DNA of 64,000 nucleotides from CAXXOK01 sp035353615 (GTDB lineage: Bacteria > Bacillota > Clostridia > Christensenellales > Aristaeellaceae). Both the position numbers and the translations under genes were made by a program. Location: NCBI GenBank assembly GCA_035353615.1, contig DAOPZY010000005.1, positions 35,384-99,383 of the forward strand. Reading direction: 5' to 3'. This document shows positions 7,540 to 16,093 of the stretch, in pieces. A model generated the notes under the pieces. That model saw only the letters and a list, made by a program, of their open reading frames with translations, was not told the DNA's origin and did no database searches. Position 1 is the first letter of the stretch; each line of letters opens with the position of its first letter.

Positions 7540-8727
7540 TTGCCACAAGAAACGATCGAAACCAATACTTCCTTTCAACAGGCGGATATCAGCAAGGAAG
7601 TGCAGCGCGCCATTGAAAAAATGGGCATTCGGGAAATGACCGCCGTTCAGCAGAAAACTTTACCCCTGATGTTTGAAGGCCGGGATGTGATTGCCATCGC
7701 GCCGACCGGTACAGGGAAAACGCTGGCTTTCGGCATCCCGATGATGGAGTACGTAAACCTGAAGGATCAGCGCGTGCAGGAGCTGGTGCTTGCGCCTACC
7801 CGCGAGCTGAGTCTTCAAATTGCCGAGGAATTGCGGCAGTTGGCCCAGTTTATCGTTGGCTTACGGATCGCGGTAATTTACGGCGGTCAGCCGATTGTGA
7901 AGCAAATTGCGGAGCTCAAGCGCAACCCGCAGATCGTGATCGCCACGCCCGGCCGCCTGCTGGATCACATGAACCGCGGCAACATCCGGCTGGATTCCGT
8001 GCACACCATGGTACTGGACGAAGCGGATGAAATGCTTAACATGGGCTTTGTGAAGGACGTGACCAAGATTATCGAGGCCACGCCGGCGGAACGCCAGCTG
8101 GTTTTGTTTTCGGCAACCACCAATCAGGATGTGCTGACCATCGCCTGGAAGTATCAGCAGGACCCCATCGAGGTCATTGTGCCCGCAACCAAAGAGAACC
8201 GGCCGCGCATTACGCAGTATGTGGTGGAAACCTCCCGCGAAAAAAAGTATGAGCATCTGCTGTATTTGTTGGATAGCGATGTTTACCAGCGCGTGATGGT
8301 TTTTGTGAACACCAAGGATATGACGCAACGCCTGACCAAACGCCTGCAGGACGCCGGATACCCCGCCGAGTGCCTCCACGGGGATATGCGCCAGAGCGCG
8401 CGCAACGATGTGATGCAAGCCTACCGGAAAGGCAAATTTCAAATTCTTCTCGCAACCGACGTGGCGGCGCGCGGGATTGACGTTGACGATGTGGAAGCCG
8501 TTATCAACTACGATCTCCCCAATGAAAACGAGTATTACCTGCACCGCATCGGCCGCACAGGGCGCGCTAAAAAGCACGGCGTGGCGTTCACGCTGCTTAC
8601 CTACAGCGAAACCGTGCGGCTGGACGCGATCCTTAAATACATCGACGCAAAGCCGGTACCCCTGAAATTCAGCGATATGGGGATTCTCACCACCGAAGAA
8701 GGCAACGCCTTCTTCGAGAACATGTAA
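7540..8727 (+). CDS. DEAD-box ATP-dependent RNA helicase
   Basis: A 395-residue two-domain RNA helicase that unwinds RNA duplexes in ribosome assembly, mRNA decay or cold adaptation. Motifs in order: Q motif region TAVQQKTLP, motif I APTGTGKT (54-61), PTREL, TPGRL, DEAD (160-163), SAT (191-193), and HRIGRTGR (335-342). It ends soon after the core helicase, so it lacks the long basic or RRM tails of CshA or DbpA and is a minimal form. TTG 7540 is chosen because AAGGAG (7525-7530) is nine bases upstream; the reading frame extends upstream into the TSCPD gene without another good site. Likely cotranscribed with the TSCPD and CofE-like genes. Confidence 0.9.
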   Translation: MPQETIETNTSFQQADISKEVQRAIEKMGIREMTAVQQKTLPLMFEGRDVIAIAPTGTGKTLAFGIPMMEYVNLKDQRVQELVLAPTRELSLQIAEELRQLAQFIVGLRIAVIYGGQPIVKQIAELKRNPQIVIATPGRLLDHMNRGNIRLDSVHTMVLDEADEMLNMGFVKDVTKIIEATPAERQLVLFSATTNQDVLTIAWKYQQDPIEVIVPATKENRPRITQYVVETSREKKYEHLLYLLDSDVYQRVMVFVNTKDMTQRLTKRLQDAGYPAECLHGDMRQSARNDVMQAYRKGKFQILLATDVAARGIDVDDVEAVINYDLPNENEYYLHRIGRTGRAKKHGVAFTLLTYSETVRLDAILKYIDAKPVPLKFSDMGILTTEEGNAFFENM

Positions 8728-8742
8728 CGGAGGCGATCGACC

Positions 8743-9489
8743 ATGGGCAACAGTTCAACCCGGAACCTCGACGAACAGCGCCGTGAGGAAAACGGCATCG
8801 TCTACTTCGACCGTGGGGTTATCGAAGGCAGAGACGGGAAAAAGTACTCGCGTTACGCCATCCACACCCATTTTGTGCAGGTCGGGGAAAGCCAGAAGGA
8901 ACTGGTCGAAAAGTATGTGCGACCCCTGTATAAGGAAGGCGACGTGCTTTCCTTTGGCGCAAAGGTGATGTGCATGTGCGTGAAATCCGTGCGCACGCGC
9001 GATCAGGTCAAACCCGGTTTCTGGGCTAAGCTGCTGTGGCGTTTCGCGGGCATCAACTCCACCGGGGTGGGGATGCACGAGCCGTATAAACTGCAATTGG
9101 TTATTGATATTGTCGGCCTGCCCCGCGTGTTACTGGCTGCATTTGTGAGCGCGGTCACCCGTCCGTTTGGCGTGCGCGGCCTCTTTTACAAAATCTGCGG
9201 CAAGGGCGTGGGCGGCATCGACGGCTTCTACTTCCGCTCCAGCTTTGAGCTTTACCATGAGTTGGCGCTGATTAACCCCAGCAACGGGCCTGAGCTTTGC
9301 GAGCAGCTGAGCAAGGAAACCGGCATTCCCGTGGTGCTGATGGACGCAAACGATATCCAGCGCGATCAGCTTGGCAAGAGCAGCAACATGCCCCTGACCG
9401 ACGAGCAGCTTCAGGACGCGATGCGCGACAACCCCAGCGGGCAAGGGGACGAACTTACGCCGCTGATCCTGATCCGTCCTCTTGGCTGA
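8743..9489 (+). CDS. CofE-like (F420-0:glutamate ligase family) protein
   Basis: A 248-residue protein resembling the CofE domain that adds glutamate to coenzyme F420 in archaea and actinobacteria. Evidence is the N-terminal YAIHTHFVQVGES, the EGDVLSFGAKVM segment and the KGVGGIDGFYFRSSFELY region. Firmicutes with such genes generally lack F420, and no other F420 gene is in this window, so the true substrate is unknown; gamma-glutamylation of another acceptor is a guess. A semi-hydrophobic stretch near residues 125-145 (VGLPRVLLAAFVSAV) may be a membrane contact. ATG 8743 has GGAGG, 16 bases after the helicase stop. A good terminator follows at 9544-9570. Confidence 0.7.
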   Translation: MGNSSTRNLDEQRREENGIVYFDRGVIEGRDGKKYSRYAIHTHFVQVGESQKELVEKYVRPLYKEGDVLSFGAKVMCMCVKSVRTRDQVKPGFWAKLLWRFAGINSTGVGMHEPYKLQLVIDIVGLPRVLLAAFVSAVTRPFGVRGLFYKICGKGVGGIDGFYFRSSFELYHELALINPSNGPELCEQLSKETGIPVVLMDANDIQRDQLGKSSNMPLTDEQLQDAMRDNPSGQGDELTPLILIRPLG

Positions 9490-9543
9490 GTTTTCAGCCG
9501 CGCGCAAGCCGCCTTGTTGCCAATACGAATCAAATCAATTGAA

Positions 9544-9570
9544 CGTCACGCCCCGCCGCGTGGCGTTTTT
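9544..9570 (+). terminator. Intrinsic terminator after the CofE-like gene
   Basis: CGTCACGC (9544-9551) pairs with GCGTGGCG (9558-9565, one G-U pair) around a six-base loop and is followed by TTTTTAT. Confidence 0.85.
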
Positions 9571-9572
9571 AT

Positions 9573-9964
9573 ATCTGTATTCTATTGGCCCGGCGTCCCT
9601 TTTTCATGCGCGCCATAACAAGCGATAGCGCTTACAGGCGGCACAAAGCGCGCACAGCTCGCCGTACCGCCGACAGACACAAGCCTGTGTACTGTTCGTA
9701 TGCTTTGCCTCGGGTGTTGCGACAACAGGCGAAGGGGGCTCCCAATTCTCCGCAAAGGCTGTGCCCTTTACCCTCGCTCCATTTCAACACGGCAAATTGA
9801 TTTTCCGCAGCGCAGAAAAAATGGCTGCCGCTGTGATACCGACATGCCACTATTCAGCAACTTTTTTGTTTTCCATGGCTGTATATTACCACATTTTCAC
9901 TAAAATTTCAAGTCTTGTCTTCTATGGCCGTACGGCGTATGCTTCGGAAATGGAGGTGACTGCC
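9573..9964. other. Intergenic region, nothing recognised
   Basis: About 390 bases before the DUF6323 gene. Only its ribosome binding site (GGAGGTG, 9952-9958) is convincing. An ACACAAGCCTGTGT palindrome lies near 9677-9690. No promoter reaches a good score. Confidence 0.35.
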
Positions 9965-10441
9965 ATGACGGATTCCTTTTCCCTATCGCTGTATCAGGCG
10001 CAGCTGATGGCCGCTGCCCAACAGTTGAGTCGCCTGAACGAAGTGTCAGAGCGCTACGGGCTTACCCTGACCGATGCGGAAATCCACACCCTTGCCAAAG
10101 CCCATCTGGAAACCTTGCAAACCGCCGGGCGGCTGGAGTTGGGGGAAAGCCTTCTCCCCCGCCTTACCTACGCGTTTTGCGATTCTCCCTACATCAACCG
10201 TTCCGAATATCTGGATACGCTTTTGGCCTTGCAGGAGCTTTTCTACACTCTTAAAAACGAGTGTAACGACGCGCTCACCGACGAGGAACTGATCGAAGCG
10301 CTTCGGAAGGTTTTCAATCACAGGGCGCACGGTTCGCTCAGTTACCTTGAAAACCTGACGGTCAGCGATCTGTACCGCGCGCTGAACGGCTCCTTGGATG
10401 ACCGGGAGGATGAGGAAGCTTTTGATGACACAGACTTTTGA
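9965..10441 (+). CDS. DUF6323 family protein
   Basis: A 158-residue helical protein matching my memory of DUF6323, a Clostridia-restricted family of unknown function. Characteristic segments are RYGLTLTDAEIHTLAKAHLETLQ (about residues 27-49), GRLELGESLLPRLTYAFCDSPYI (about 53-75), where FCDSPYI is the hallmark, LQELFYTLKNE and GSLSYLENLTVSDL. The C-terminus is very acidic. ATG 9965 has GGAGGTG six bases upstream, whereas the open frame extends further upstream without support. Its 3' end overlaps the start of the DUF6179 gene, which indicates translational coupling and a shared job. Confidence 0.75.
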   Translation: MTDSFSLSLYQAQLMAAAQQLSRLNEVSERYGLTLTDAEIHTLAKAHLETLQTAGRLELGESLLPRLTYAFCDSPYINRSEYLDTLLALQELFYTLKNECNDALTDEELIEALRKVFNHRAHGSLSYLENLTVSDLYRALNGSLDDREDEEAFDDTDF

Positions 10442-11333
10442 CCCCACGCTAACTTTATACGAGCCTGCCGCGGAACCGCTCTGGACAGAGGAGGAATCCG
10501 CCGAGCTGGAACTGCGCCTCTATCGCCTGCTTCAAAGCCAGTTTTGCAGCCAAACGCAGGGGGACAGCGCCTCCGTTCGCATGGAGGAAGCGGCGGAACT
10601 GATGGAATCCATCCGCTACACGCTCGACCTCTACCTGCGCCTGCACGGCTGGCCGCGCAGGGCGTTGCTAACGCAAAACCTGCCCGTACTTTTTCGCGCC
10701 GCGCAGGAACTATTGCTTACGCAGGTTGAGGAAACCAGGCAGCTTTATCAACGAGCGCGCCTTATGGTAAAGCCGTTTGGCAATCAGTCCCTTATGGATA
10801 CGCTGAACGGCATCGGGCGGTTCTTTTCCGGCTACAACGCTCGCTTTCGCGCACAGCAGATCCCGGCGGATATCGATTACCAGCTTTGCCACCCCATTCC
10901 GGACGCTATTCAGGGGGTGCAGTATATCCGCGAGTATCTCAGCCGCCTGCTGATTGAAAACCAACTGGTTACCCGCATGAACCCCGAGCGGGTGCGAGCG
11001 CTTTTATCGCGGGCCTGTCCGGACTATCGGGATTTGCTGGTGAACCTGTACGAGCCGGTCGCGGCCTGCACGGTAGGGCTTTCGCTGTTGGGCGGCGGCG
11101 AAACGCTGTTGGAGCTGTTGCCGGAGCAAGGCATTCAAATTACGCACATGCTTTCTCTGATTACGCCGGAGGAAGCCAAGGCAACGCTTCGGGCCGCGGC
11201 GGAGGCGGCCTGCGGGCGGCTGGAGCTTAACCAACCCATGGCGTCGCGGTATTTGGCGGATGCGGCGGAGGCGCTATATCCCCGGCTTTCCTCGTCCGAG
11301 ACAGGTTTTTACGGCGTGTTTTCCATCCGGTAA
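10425..11333 (+). CDS. DUF6179 family protein
   Basis: A 302-residue mostly helical protein matching DUF6179, the usual genomic partner of DUF6323. No catalytic motif or membrane segment is obvious. Notable segments are YTLDLYLRLHGWPRRALL, GIGRFFSGYNARFRAQQIPADIDYQLCHPI (about 122-152) and GVQYIREYLSRLL. ATG 10425 is chosen because AGGAAG (10413-10418) lies six bases upstream; ATGs at 10398 and 10410 are in frame but lack a usable site. It overlaps the upstream gene by 17 bases. The two proteins probably form a complex; the process is unknown. Confidence 0.7.
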   Translation: MTQTFDPTLTLYEPAAEPLWTEEESAELELRLYRLLQSQFCSQTQGDSASVRMEEAAELMESIRYTLDLYLRLHGWPRRALLTQNLPVLFRAAQELLLTQVEETRQLYQRARLMVKPFGNQSLMDTLNGIGRFFSGYNARFRAQQIPADIDYQLCHPIPDAIQGVQYIREYLSRLLIENQLVTRMNPERVRALLSRACPDYRDLLVNLYEPVAACTVGLSLLGGGETLLELLPEQGIQITHMLSLITPEEAKATLRAAAEAACGRLELNQPMASRYLADAAEALYPRLSSSETGFYGVFSIR

Positions 11334-11386
11334 AAAACAGATTGAGCGTAATCCCTGTAAACCCCTCAGTGACTTTTGGCTGGCTC

Positions 11387-11415
11387 TTGCATCTTTGCCC
11401 CGGATACGCTAGAAT
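11387..11415 (+). promoter_or_regulatory. Sigma-A type promoter for the MFS gene
   Basis: TTGCAT (11387-11392) and TAGAAT (11410-11415) are 17 bases apart, about 60 bases before the MFS start codon. Confidence 0.65.
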
Positions 11416-11474
11416 GATTTGCAACTCCAATTGGAGCGGCGGCGTATTGCTGTTTAAGCGACGGAGGTTCTTTC

Positions 11475-12953
11475 ATGAGCGGGTCCAGCCGTAATTCCGG
11501 GTTCCGTCTCCACCTCTTTGACGATACTGGCATGACGCGCCAACTGCGAAGCAACCTGTACTGGGTCATTTGGGCGGTAACCGCCGGAATGCTTGGCACG
11601 ATCGTGACCACAGGCCCGGTTTGGAGCGCGTTTCAGCGCCAGATATTGGGCGCGAATGATTTTCAGCTCGGTTTCATCTCCGCTATTCCGTTTGCCGCTT
11701 CCGCGCTTCAAATCTTCATGAGTTACATCATGGAGAAAAGGCGCAACCGGCGGTTTATGTTCCTGTTCATGGGGCTGCTCGGCCGTTCGTTATGGATTGT
11801 GATTGGGTTGGTGCCCTACATCCTCCCAAATTTCTCGGTCGATTTGCGCATTTGGCTTGTGGTTGTGTTCGTGGTTATGGTTTCTACCGGCAACGCTGCG
11901 GTTGGGCTTGGTTTTGGCAGCCTCATGGGGGATTTGGTCCCAATGCGGATTCGCGGCTCCTACTTCAGCGTTCGCCAGATGATCAGCCTTGCTTCGGGCG
12001 TCATCGCGGGCCTTCTGATTTCAACCATGATCGACCGGATCGGCCGTCCTGGCTATACCATCGCGCTGGTGCTGGCCGGTATCACGCAGCTGATGGATGT
12101 TGGCTGTTTCTTCTTCATCAAATGGCCGCCGATGGCTGAGTCCGAAGGGACGTCGCTGTCCTTTTTTGCGATGCTCCGGGAAGTGTTTGCCAACAAGCCG
12201 TTTGTGAAGCTCCTGATCTTCTACTCCGTATGGCTTTTCTCCGTCAATATCGCCGGCCCTTTCTGGAATGTGTACATGCTGGAAGATTTGCGCATGAATT
12301 TTACGGAGATGTCGCTTTATACGCAGATCATCTCCAACATTACAACTGTGCTGATCATTTCGCGCTGGGGCCGGCAGATTGACCGCTACGGCAACAAGCC
12401 CGTGCTCCAGATGGCCGCGCTGTTGGTTGCCATATCGCCCTTGCCGTGGTTTTTTGCCACGCCGTCCACCACATTCTTTGTGCTTTTGAGCAACATTATC
12501 AGCGGCGCGTCGTGGCCGGTGAGCGACGTGTGCCAGCAAAACCTGTACCTCGGTCATTCTCCGCAGGTGCATCGAAGCATGTATATCGCGGTTTTTCTGG
12601 CGTCGATCAACCTTTTCGGCGTGGCGCTGGGCAACGCGGCCGGGGGTTGGTTGATGCAGATGCCGTTTGCCGCGCTGGCCGAGCAGCATTACGTGTTTCT
12701 CGGCATGGAGCTGACCAAGACGCGGTATCTGTTTCTGGCAACGGTGATCCTGCGCTTTGCAGTACTGATTATTTACTTGCCGCGCATCACGGAGGAAGGC
12801 TCCTGGACGCTCTCGGCAGTCGTTCAGGATATCGCGTTGCGCACCGGGGAAAGTTTGCGCCGCCGGGTTTATGCGTTGCAGGTAAAGATTGTGAGGCGAC
12901 GAGAATACCGTCGGCGGAAACGGAACGAACGGGACAACGGTGGGGAGGTTTGA
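11475..12953 (+). CDS. Major facilitator superfamily transporter
   Basis: A 492-residue polytopic inner-membrane transporter. About 12 hydrophobic segments occur in two halves separated near residue 215. The first loop region has NDFQLGFISAIPFAASALQ and the second half starts with KPFVKLLIFYSVWLF. The loop segment DLVPMRIRGSYFSVRQM (about residues 154-170) corresponds to the conserved Arg-Gly-x-Tyr/Phe loop of MFS proteins of this branch. The C-terminal tail of about 40 residues is strongly basic (RRREYRRRKRNER). ATG 11475 follows CGGAGG. The substrate cannot be told. The next gene starts two bases after the stop, so the acidic 106-residue protein is probably a partner. Confidence 0.85.
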   Translation: MSGSSRNSGFRLHLFDDTGMTRQLRSNLYWVIWAVTAGMLGTIVTTGPVWSAFQRQILGANDFQLGFISAIPFAASALQIFMSYIMEKRRNRRFMFLFMGLLGRSLWIVIGLVPYILPNFSVDLRIWLVVVFVVMVSTGNAAVGLGFGSLMGDLVPMRIRGSYFSVRQMISLASGVIAGLLISTMIDRIGRPGYTIALVLAGITQLMDVGCFFFIKWPPMAESEGTSLSFFAMLREVFANKPFVKLLIFYSVWLFSVNIAGPFWNVYMLEDLRMNFTEMSLYTQIISNITTVLIISRWGRQIDRYGNKPVLQMAALLVAISPLPWFFATPSTTFFVLLSNIISGASWPVSDVCQQNLYLGHSPQVHRSMYIAVFLASINLFGVALGNAAGGWLMQMPFAALAEQHYVFLGMELTKTRYLFLATVILRFAVLIIYLPRITEEGSWTLSAVVQDIALRTGESLRRRVYALQVKIVRRREYRRRKRNERDNGGEV

Positions 12954-12955
12954 CC

Positions 12956-13276
12956 ATGTTTGAGGATTGGAAAGCTCAGATGAATGAATACGCAAGCCGT
13001 CACATTCAGCGCAAACCGTTTGCGGACATTGCCGACGAACTGGATCGGGATATTGCCGAGATAAGCGATCTATACACCGCCGTGCTCCAGGAAAACGGCG
13101 TGATCGATGAAAACGGTTCCGACACGGATATTGATTTTGACGAGGATGATCTGTTGGAATCGATTCTTGAACGCTTTCTCCAAAACCATCCGTGCAGCGA
13201 GGACCGGGAAGTGCTGTATGCCGGGCTGATCGACGCGTACCTCGCGCTTGTGGAAGAATCCAGCGAGGATATGTAG
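12956..13276 (+). CDS. Acidic hypothetical protein, 106 residues
   Basis: Small soluble, strongly acidic protein with no family recognised. It has helical character throughout, with an Asp/Glu-rich centre (SDTDIDFDEDDLLES, about residues 55-69). The start ATG 12956 has GGGGAGG eight bases upstream and lies two bases after the stop of the MFS gene, so both are cotranscribed. Its acidity contrasts with the basic tail of the MFS protein, which makes a direct electrostatic contact possible, but this is inference. Confidence 0.6.
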   Translation: MFEDWKAQMNEYASRHIQRKPFADIADELDRDIAEISDLYTAVLQENGVIDENGSDTDIDFDEDDLLESILERFLQNHPCSEDREVLYAGLIDAYLALVEESSEDM

Positions 13277-13407
13277 CCCGCCGAGCCTTGCGGCCAGACG
13301 CTCGCCGTTTGCCGCGAATGACAGTTCGCGTTCCATGGCAGTAGGTCACGGGATGACATGGCGTTTTGGCCGCGCGTAGCCTTTCAAAAACTCAGACGGT
13401 TGGCTAC

Positions 13408-13555
13408 CGCCGCTCGCCTCACAGCGCTGCGGAATGTACGCTCACTTTCATTCAAACGCAGCGAAATCAGGCTTTGGGGTTCTACCCGAAAGCCCGTCAA
13501 GGGTTTCAGCCTTGGAACCTGACAAGGGATGAAGTTTCCTGATCCACCTTTTTGA
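13408..13555 (-). repeat. Dispersed intergenic repeat, copy B
   Basis: Read on the minus strand this stretch is collinear with 15583-15727. The shared exact blocks, in order, are TTCATCCCTTG, TGAAACCC, CAAAGCCTG, TTTGAAT, CCGCAG and GGCGAGCGGCG, with nearly equal spacing. It fills most of the 374-base gap between the acidic protein and the zinc-ribbon membrane protein; the rest of that gap shows nothing else except the ribosome binding site at 13636-13642. Confidence 0.75.
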
Positions 13556-13650
13556 CAGACCGAGCGCGGCGTTGTTCCGCAGGGCAGTTTAGCAGGGAAA
13601 ACCGGGCAGCGTGCAGAAGTATTATTTTTTGAGGGAAGGAGGCGAACGCC

Positions 13651-15570
13651 TTGAAATGCAGAAAATGCGGCCGTTGGAACCCATCGGCCATGCCCCATTG
13701 CCAATACTGCGGCACACCTCTGGAGCCTAATGACGGCTTTTTTTCCGCATCCTCTCCCGATTGGCAGAGCCAACTCAAAGATGATCCGAAAACCTACGTT
13801 TGGGTGGACGACAGCGGTATTGCGGAAAACACGCGGGACTACCGTGACGCCCTGGCCAGCGAGATGGTCGATCTGGGCAAGCGCAAACAGGTTGGCGAAC
13901 GGCGGCAGCAACAGCTACGGGCCGAAACGGCCGAACGGGGCTATGCGCCTTCCGGCCGCTCCGTACGCACCACCAGCAACCGGGGCACGTTCTTTTCCTC
14001 CATGGCGGACAACCCTGAAGCGACGCTCCGACCGGTGGACCCGGAAATGGTGGAAAACAGCGATCAGGTGTCGCCCAACGCGCACCCGGTTTACACCTCT
14101 GCCTACCGCGGCAACCGCCAGCATGTGCAGCGCACCCGCGAGCGAAGCGCTCAGGGGCCGTACGCCTACGGCGGCACGCAACGCATCCTCGCGCTGGACG
14201 ATCAGAATGAGGAACATCCCGTGTACGACGGTTATCACGACACCAGCGAATACATTCCGGAATATCAGCGCACCGACGAGTATGAAAACGGCCTGAGCAT
14301 GCGTTCCACCAAGGCGTGGTCCCCACGGCGTGTAGGGGTACGCAGCGTCATGCTGGCATTGCTGATTATCTGCTCGGTGCTGGTGAGCACGTGGCTGGTC
14401 GTGGCGGTGCTGATCCCGATGGTCAATTCCAGCCATAACGCCAATCAAGCCAAAGTAACCATCACCCCGACCATCCGTAACGATTTAGCCGCCCACACCA
14501 TCACCATCCCCGGGGTGGACGGGCAGCGGATTTCCATCCGAGAGCTTCGCACATCTGCGATTGTAACGGGCGGCGTTGCAACGTTTGATGTGCTTGACCA
14601 CATCTGGTATGACGATTATGAGAATTTTCTTCAGGATTCCATGACCGTGACGCTGACCCCGTACCTGATTACGGAAACGGGCAAGCAACAGCCGCTGGAC
14701 ACAATCACCTACGATATTGATATACCGCTTTCCCCCATTGAGCTGGTTACGCCGGACAACCCCTATAAAGTGGTCAGCACGGCGATGTATACCATCGTGT
14801 TTTATGTGAGCGAAGGCAGCACCATTACCGTAAACGGCGAAAACTATTCCGATCTGGTGAACACCGAAGGCGGCAAGGTGAGCTACAACGCCACCGTGCA
14901 ACCCATTGGGGAAAATGTGTTTAACATTAAGGTGCGAAGCCAGTATTGCCGGGAAAACTCGCTGACCGTAACCCTGTACCGCGAAAAGCAGGATATCCCG
15001 CTTGACCTTTCTTCCGATATTTACAGCCGAAGCAGCGATAACGTCATGACTGTGCGCGCAACCACAATACCTGGGGCGGTCGTCAATGTGCTTTCCCCCC
15101 ACAGCGATTTGGATATCACCAACACGGATACAGACGGTTCCTTCACGTTCAAGGCGCTGTTTGACAAAATCGGCGATAACACGATCATCATCACCGCCGA
15201 TTATCCGGGTAAAAAGCAAACGCGGGTCGAATATACGGTGTATTACGTGCCCTCCATCGATGTGTACAGCCGCAAGGCATGGGACATTGTTACCCAATAC
15301 AACGATCTGATGGATAATATTGACCTGCGTAAAAACAACAGCCAGATTTACGTGTGCGTCGGGAAAATCCTGTCCATCGAAACCACCAAACCGCAGCGGG
15401 CGTTCATGGAATGCACCACGGATAACGGCACGGTTACCGTGTATATCGAAAACTCCACGCAAACGCAGTGGAACGAGGGCCAATCCTACCGCCTGTATGC
15501 CGACGCGTATGGTATGTATTCCAGCAAACCGTGGCTGATCGCGCGCTATACGTATGATCCGGTGCAGTAG
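13651..15570 (+). CDS. Zinc-ribbon, single-pass membrane protein with extracellular beta domains
   Basis: A 639-residue protein. Residues 3-20 form a zinc ribbon (Cys3, Cys6, Cys17, Cys20) facing the cytoplasm. A long polar, low-complexity linker (about 25-228) rich in Arg, Gln and Tyr follows, then one membrane segment (about 231-257), then an extracellular part of about 380 residues. The outer part looks like several bacterial Ig-like or carboxypeptidase-regulatory-like beta domains (VTPDNPYKVV..., TIPGAVVNVLSPHSDLDI..TDGSFTF near 475-505) and a C-terminal OB-like domain (IYVCVGKILSIE). TTG 13651 follows AAGGAGG at eight bases. Such zinc-ribbon membrane proteins occur widely in Clostridia; function is unknown, perhaps envelope sensing. 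Confidence 0.75.
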   Translation: MKCRKCGRWNPSAMPHCQYCGTPLEPNDGFFSASSPDWQSQLKDDPKTYVWVDDSGIAENTRDYRDALASEMVDLGKRKQVGERRQQQLRAETAERGYAPSGRSVRTTSNRGTFFSSMADNPEATLRPVDPEMVENSDQVSPNAHPVYTSAYRGNRQHVQRTRERSAQGPYAYGGTQRILALDDQNEEHPVYDGYHDTSEYIPEYQRTDEYENGLSMRSTKAWSPRRVGVRSVMLALLIICSVLVSTWLVVAVLIPMVNSSHNANQAKVTITPTIRNDLAAHTITIPGVDGQRISIRELRTSAIVTGGVATFDVLDHIWYDDYENFLQDSMTVTLTPYLITETGKQQPLDTITYDIDIPLSPIELVTPDNPYKVVSTAMYTIVFYVSEGSTITVNGENYSDLVNTEGGKVSYNATVQPIGENVFNIKVRSQYCRENSLTVTLYREKQDIPLDLSSDIYSRSSDNVMTVRATTIPGAVVNVLSPHSDLDITNTDTDGSFTFKALFDKIGDNTIIITADYPGKKQTRVEYTVYYVPSIDVYSRKAWDIVTQYNDLMDNIDLRKNNSQIYVCVGKILSIETTKPQRAFMECTTDNGTVTVYIENSTQTQWNEGQSYRLYADAYGMYSSKPWLIARYTYDPVQ

Positions 15571-15582
15571 AACAGAACAGGT

Positions 15583-15727
15583 TCAAAGATGCGTCAGGCG
15601 ATTTCATCCCTTGCCACTTTTCAAGGGTGAAACCCGCCGGGGTTTGGGATGGGATGTCAAAGCCTGTTGCCGCAGCATTTGAATAACAGCGAACGAACCT
15701 CCCGCAGGGCGGTGGGGCGAGCGGCGC
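15583..15727 (+). repeat. Dispersed intergenic repeat, copy A
   Basis: Homologous in inverted orientation to 13408-13555 (see there). Key blocks are TTCATCCCTTG at 15603-15613, CAAAGCCTG at 15658-15666 and GGCGAGCGGCG at 15716-15726. Located directly after the stop of the zinc-ribbon protein gene. Confidence 0.75.
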
Positions 15728-15752
15728 AACGAACCGGTGAGCGTTTTTAAAA

Positions 15753-15795
15753 ACTGGGGTCATGCCGCGCTTATCAGGCGCGGCATGACCCCGGT
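15753..15795. repeat. Large perfect inverted repeat
   Basis: GGGGTCATGCCGCGC (15756-15770) pairs perfectly with GCGCGGCATGACCCC (15778-15792) around a seven-base loop; three further pairs extend the stem to 15753-15795. On the minus strand it is followed by GTTTTTAAAAA, so it could end leftward transcripts. It sits between repeat copies A and C. Confidence 0.8.
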
Positions 15796-15822
15796 TATCG
15801 AAGAAGTGCATATTCGGTTTAT

Positions 15823-15880
15823 CCGCTCGCCTCATCGCCCGTCTGGCTCAGACTGCTCAAAAGCAGCGGCGTTCATCTGT
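15823..15880 (-). repeat. Partial copy C of the dispersed intergenic repeat
   Basis: CCGCTCGCCTCA at 15823-15834 and CTCAAAAGCAGCGG at 15856-15869 match the corresponding end of copy B (CCGCTCGCCTCA and TTCAAACGCAGCG) in the same order. The rest of the element is degenerate or absent. Confidence 0.45.
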
Positions 15881-16093
15881 TGCGTCGCACAGTTCCCAGA
15901 AGCGCACGCGACGCTTGCGTTGAATGGCCGAGGCGTTAACCCGCAGACGGGCAAAAGACAACGCCGCTCCTCTCCACAGGTGTTTGCCCTGGATCCCTTT
16001 CCGCCACGGCGGGGGTTTGACACTCTGAATCCTGCCGCGCAGTAATCGTGTCATCACGATTAGATGTGCCTTTTTTCAGGCTTAACTTCCGGT
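15881..16093. other. Intergenic region with small hairpin
   Basis: No gene. TAATCGTG/CACGATTA (16043-16062) forms a short perfect hairpin, with a T-run seven bases downstream on the plus strand. GGATCCAGGGCAAACACCTG on the minus strand near 15975-15995 resembles the repeat units at 47061 and 47283. Confidence 0.4.

Noticed and set aside
12021..13349. Minus-strand open frame of 442 codons opposite the MFS gene
   Set aside because: Arg/His-rich low-complexity translation, antisense to a clear transporter and its partner; no ribosome binding site.
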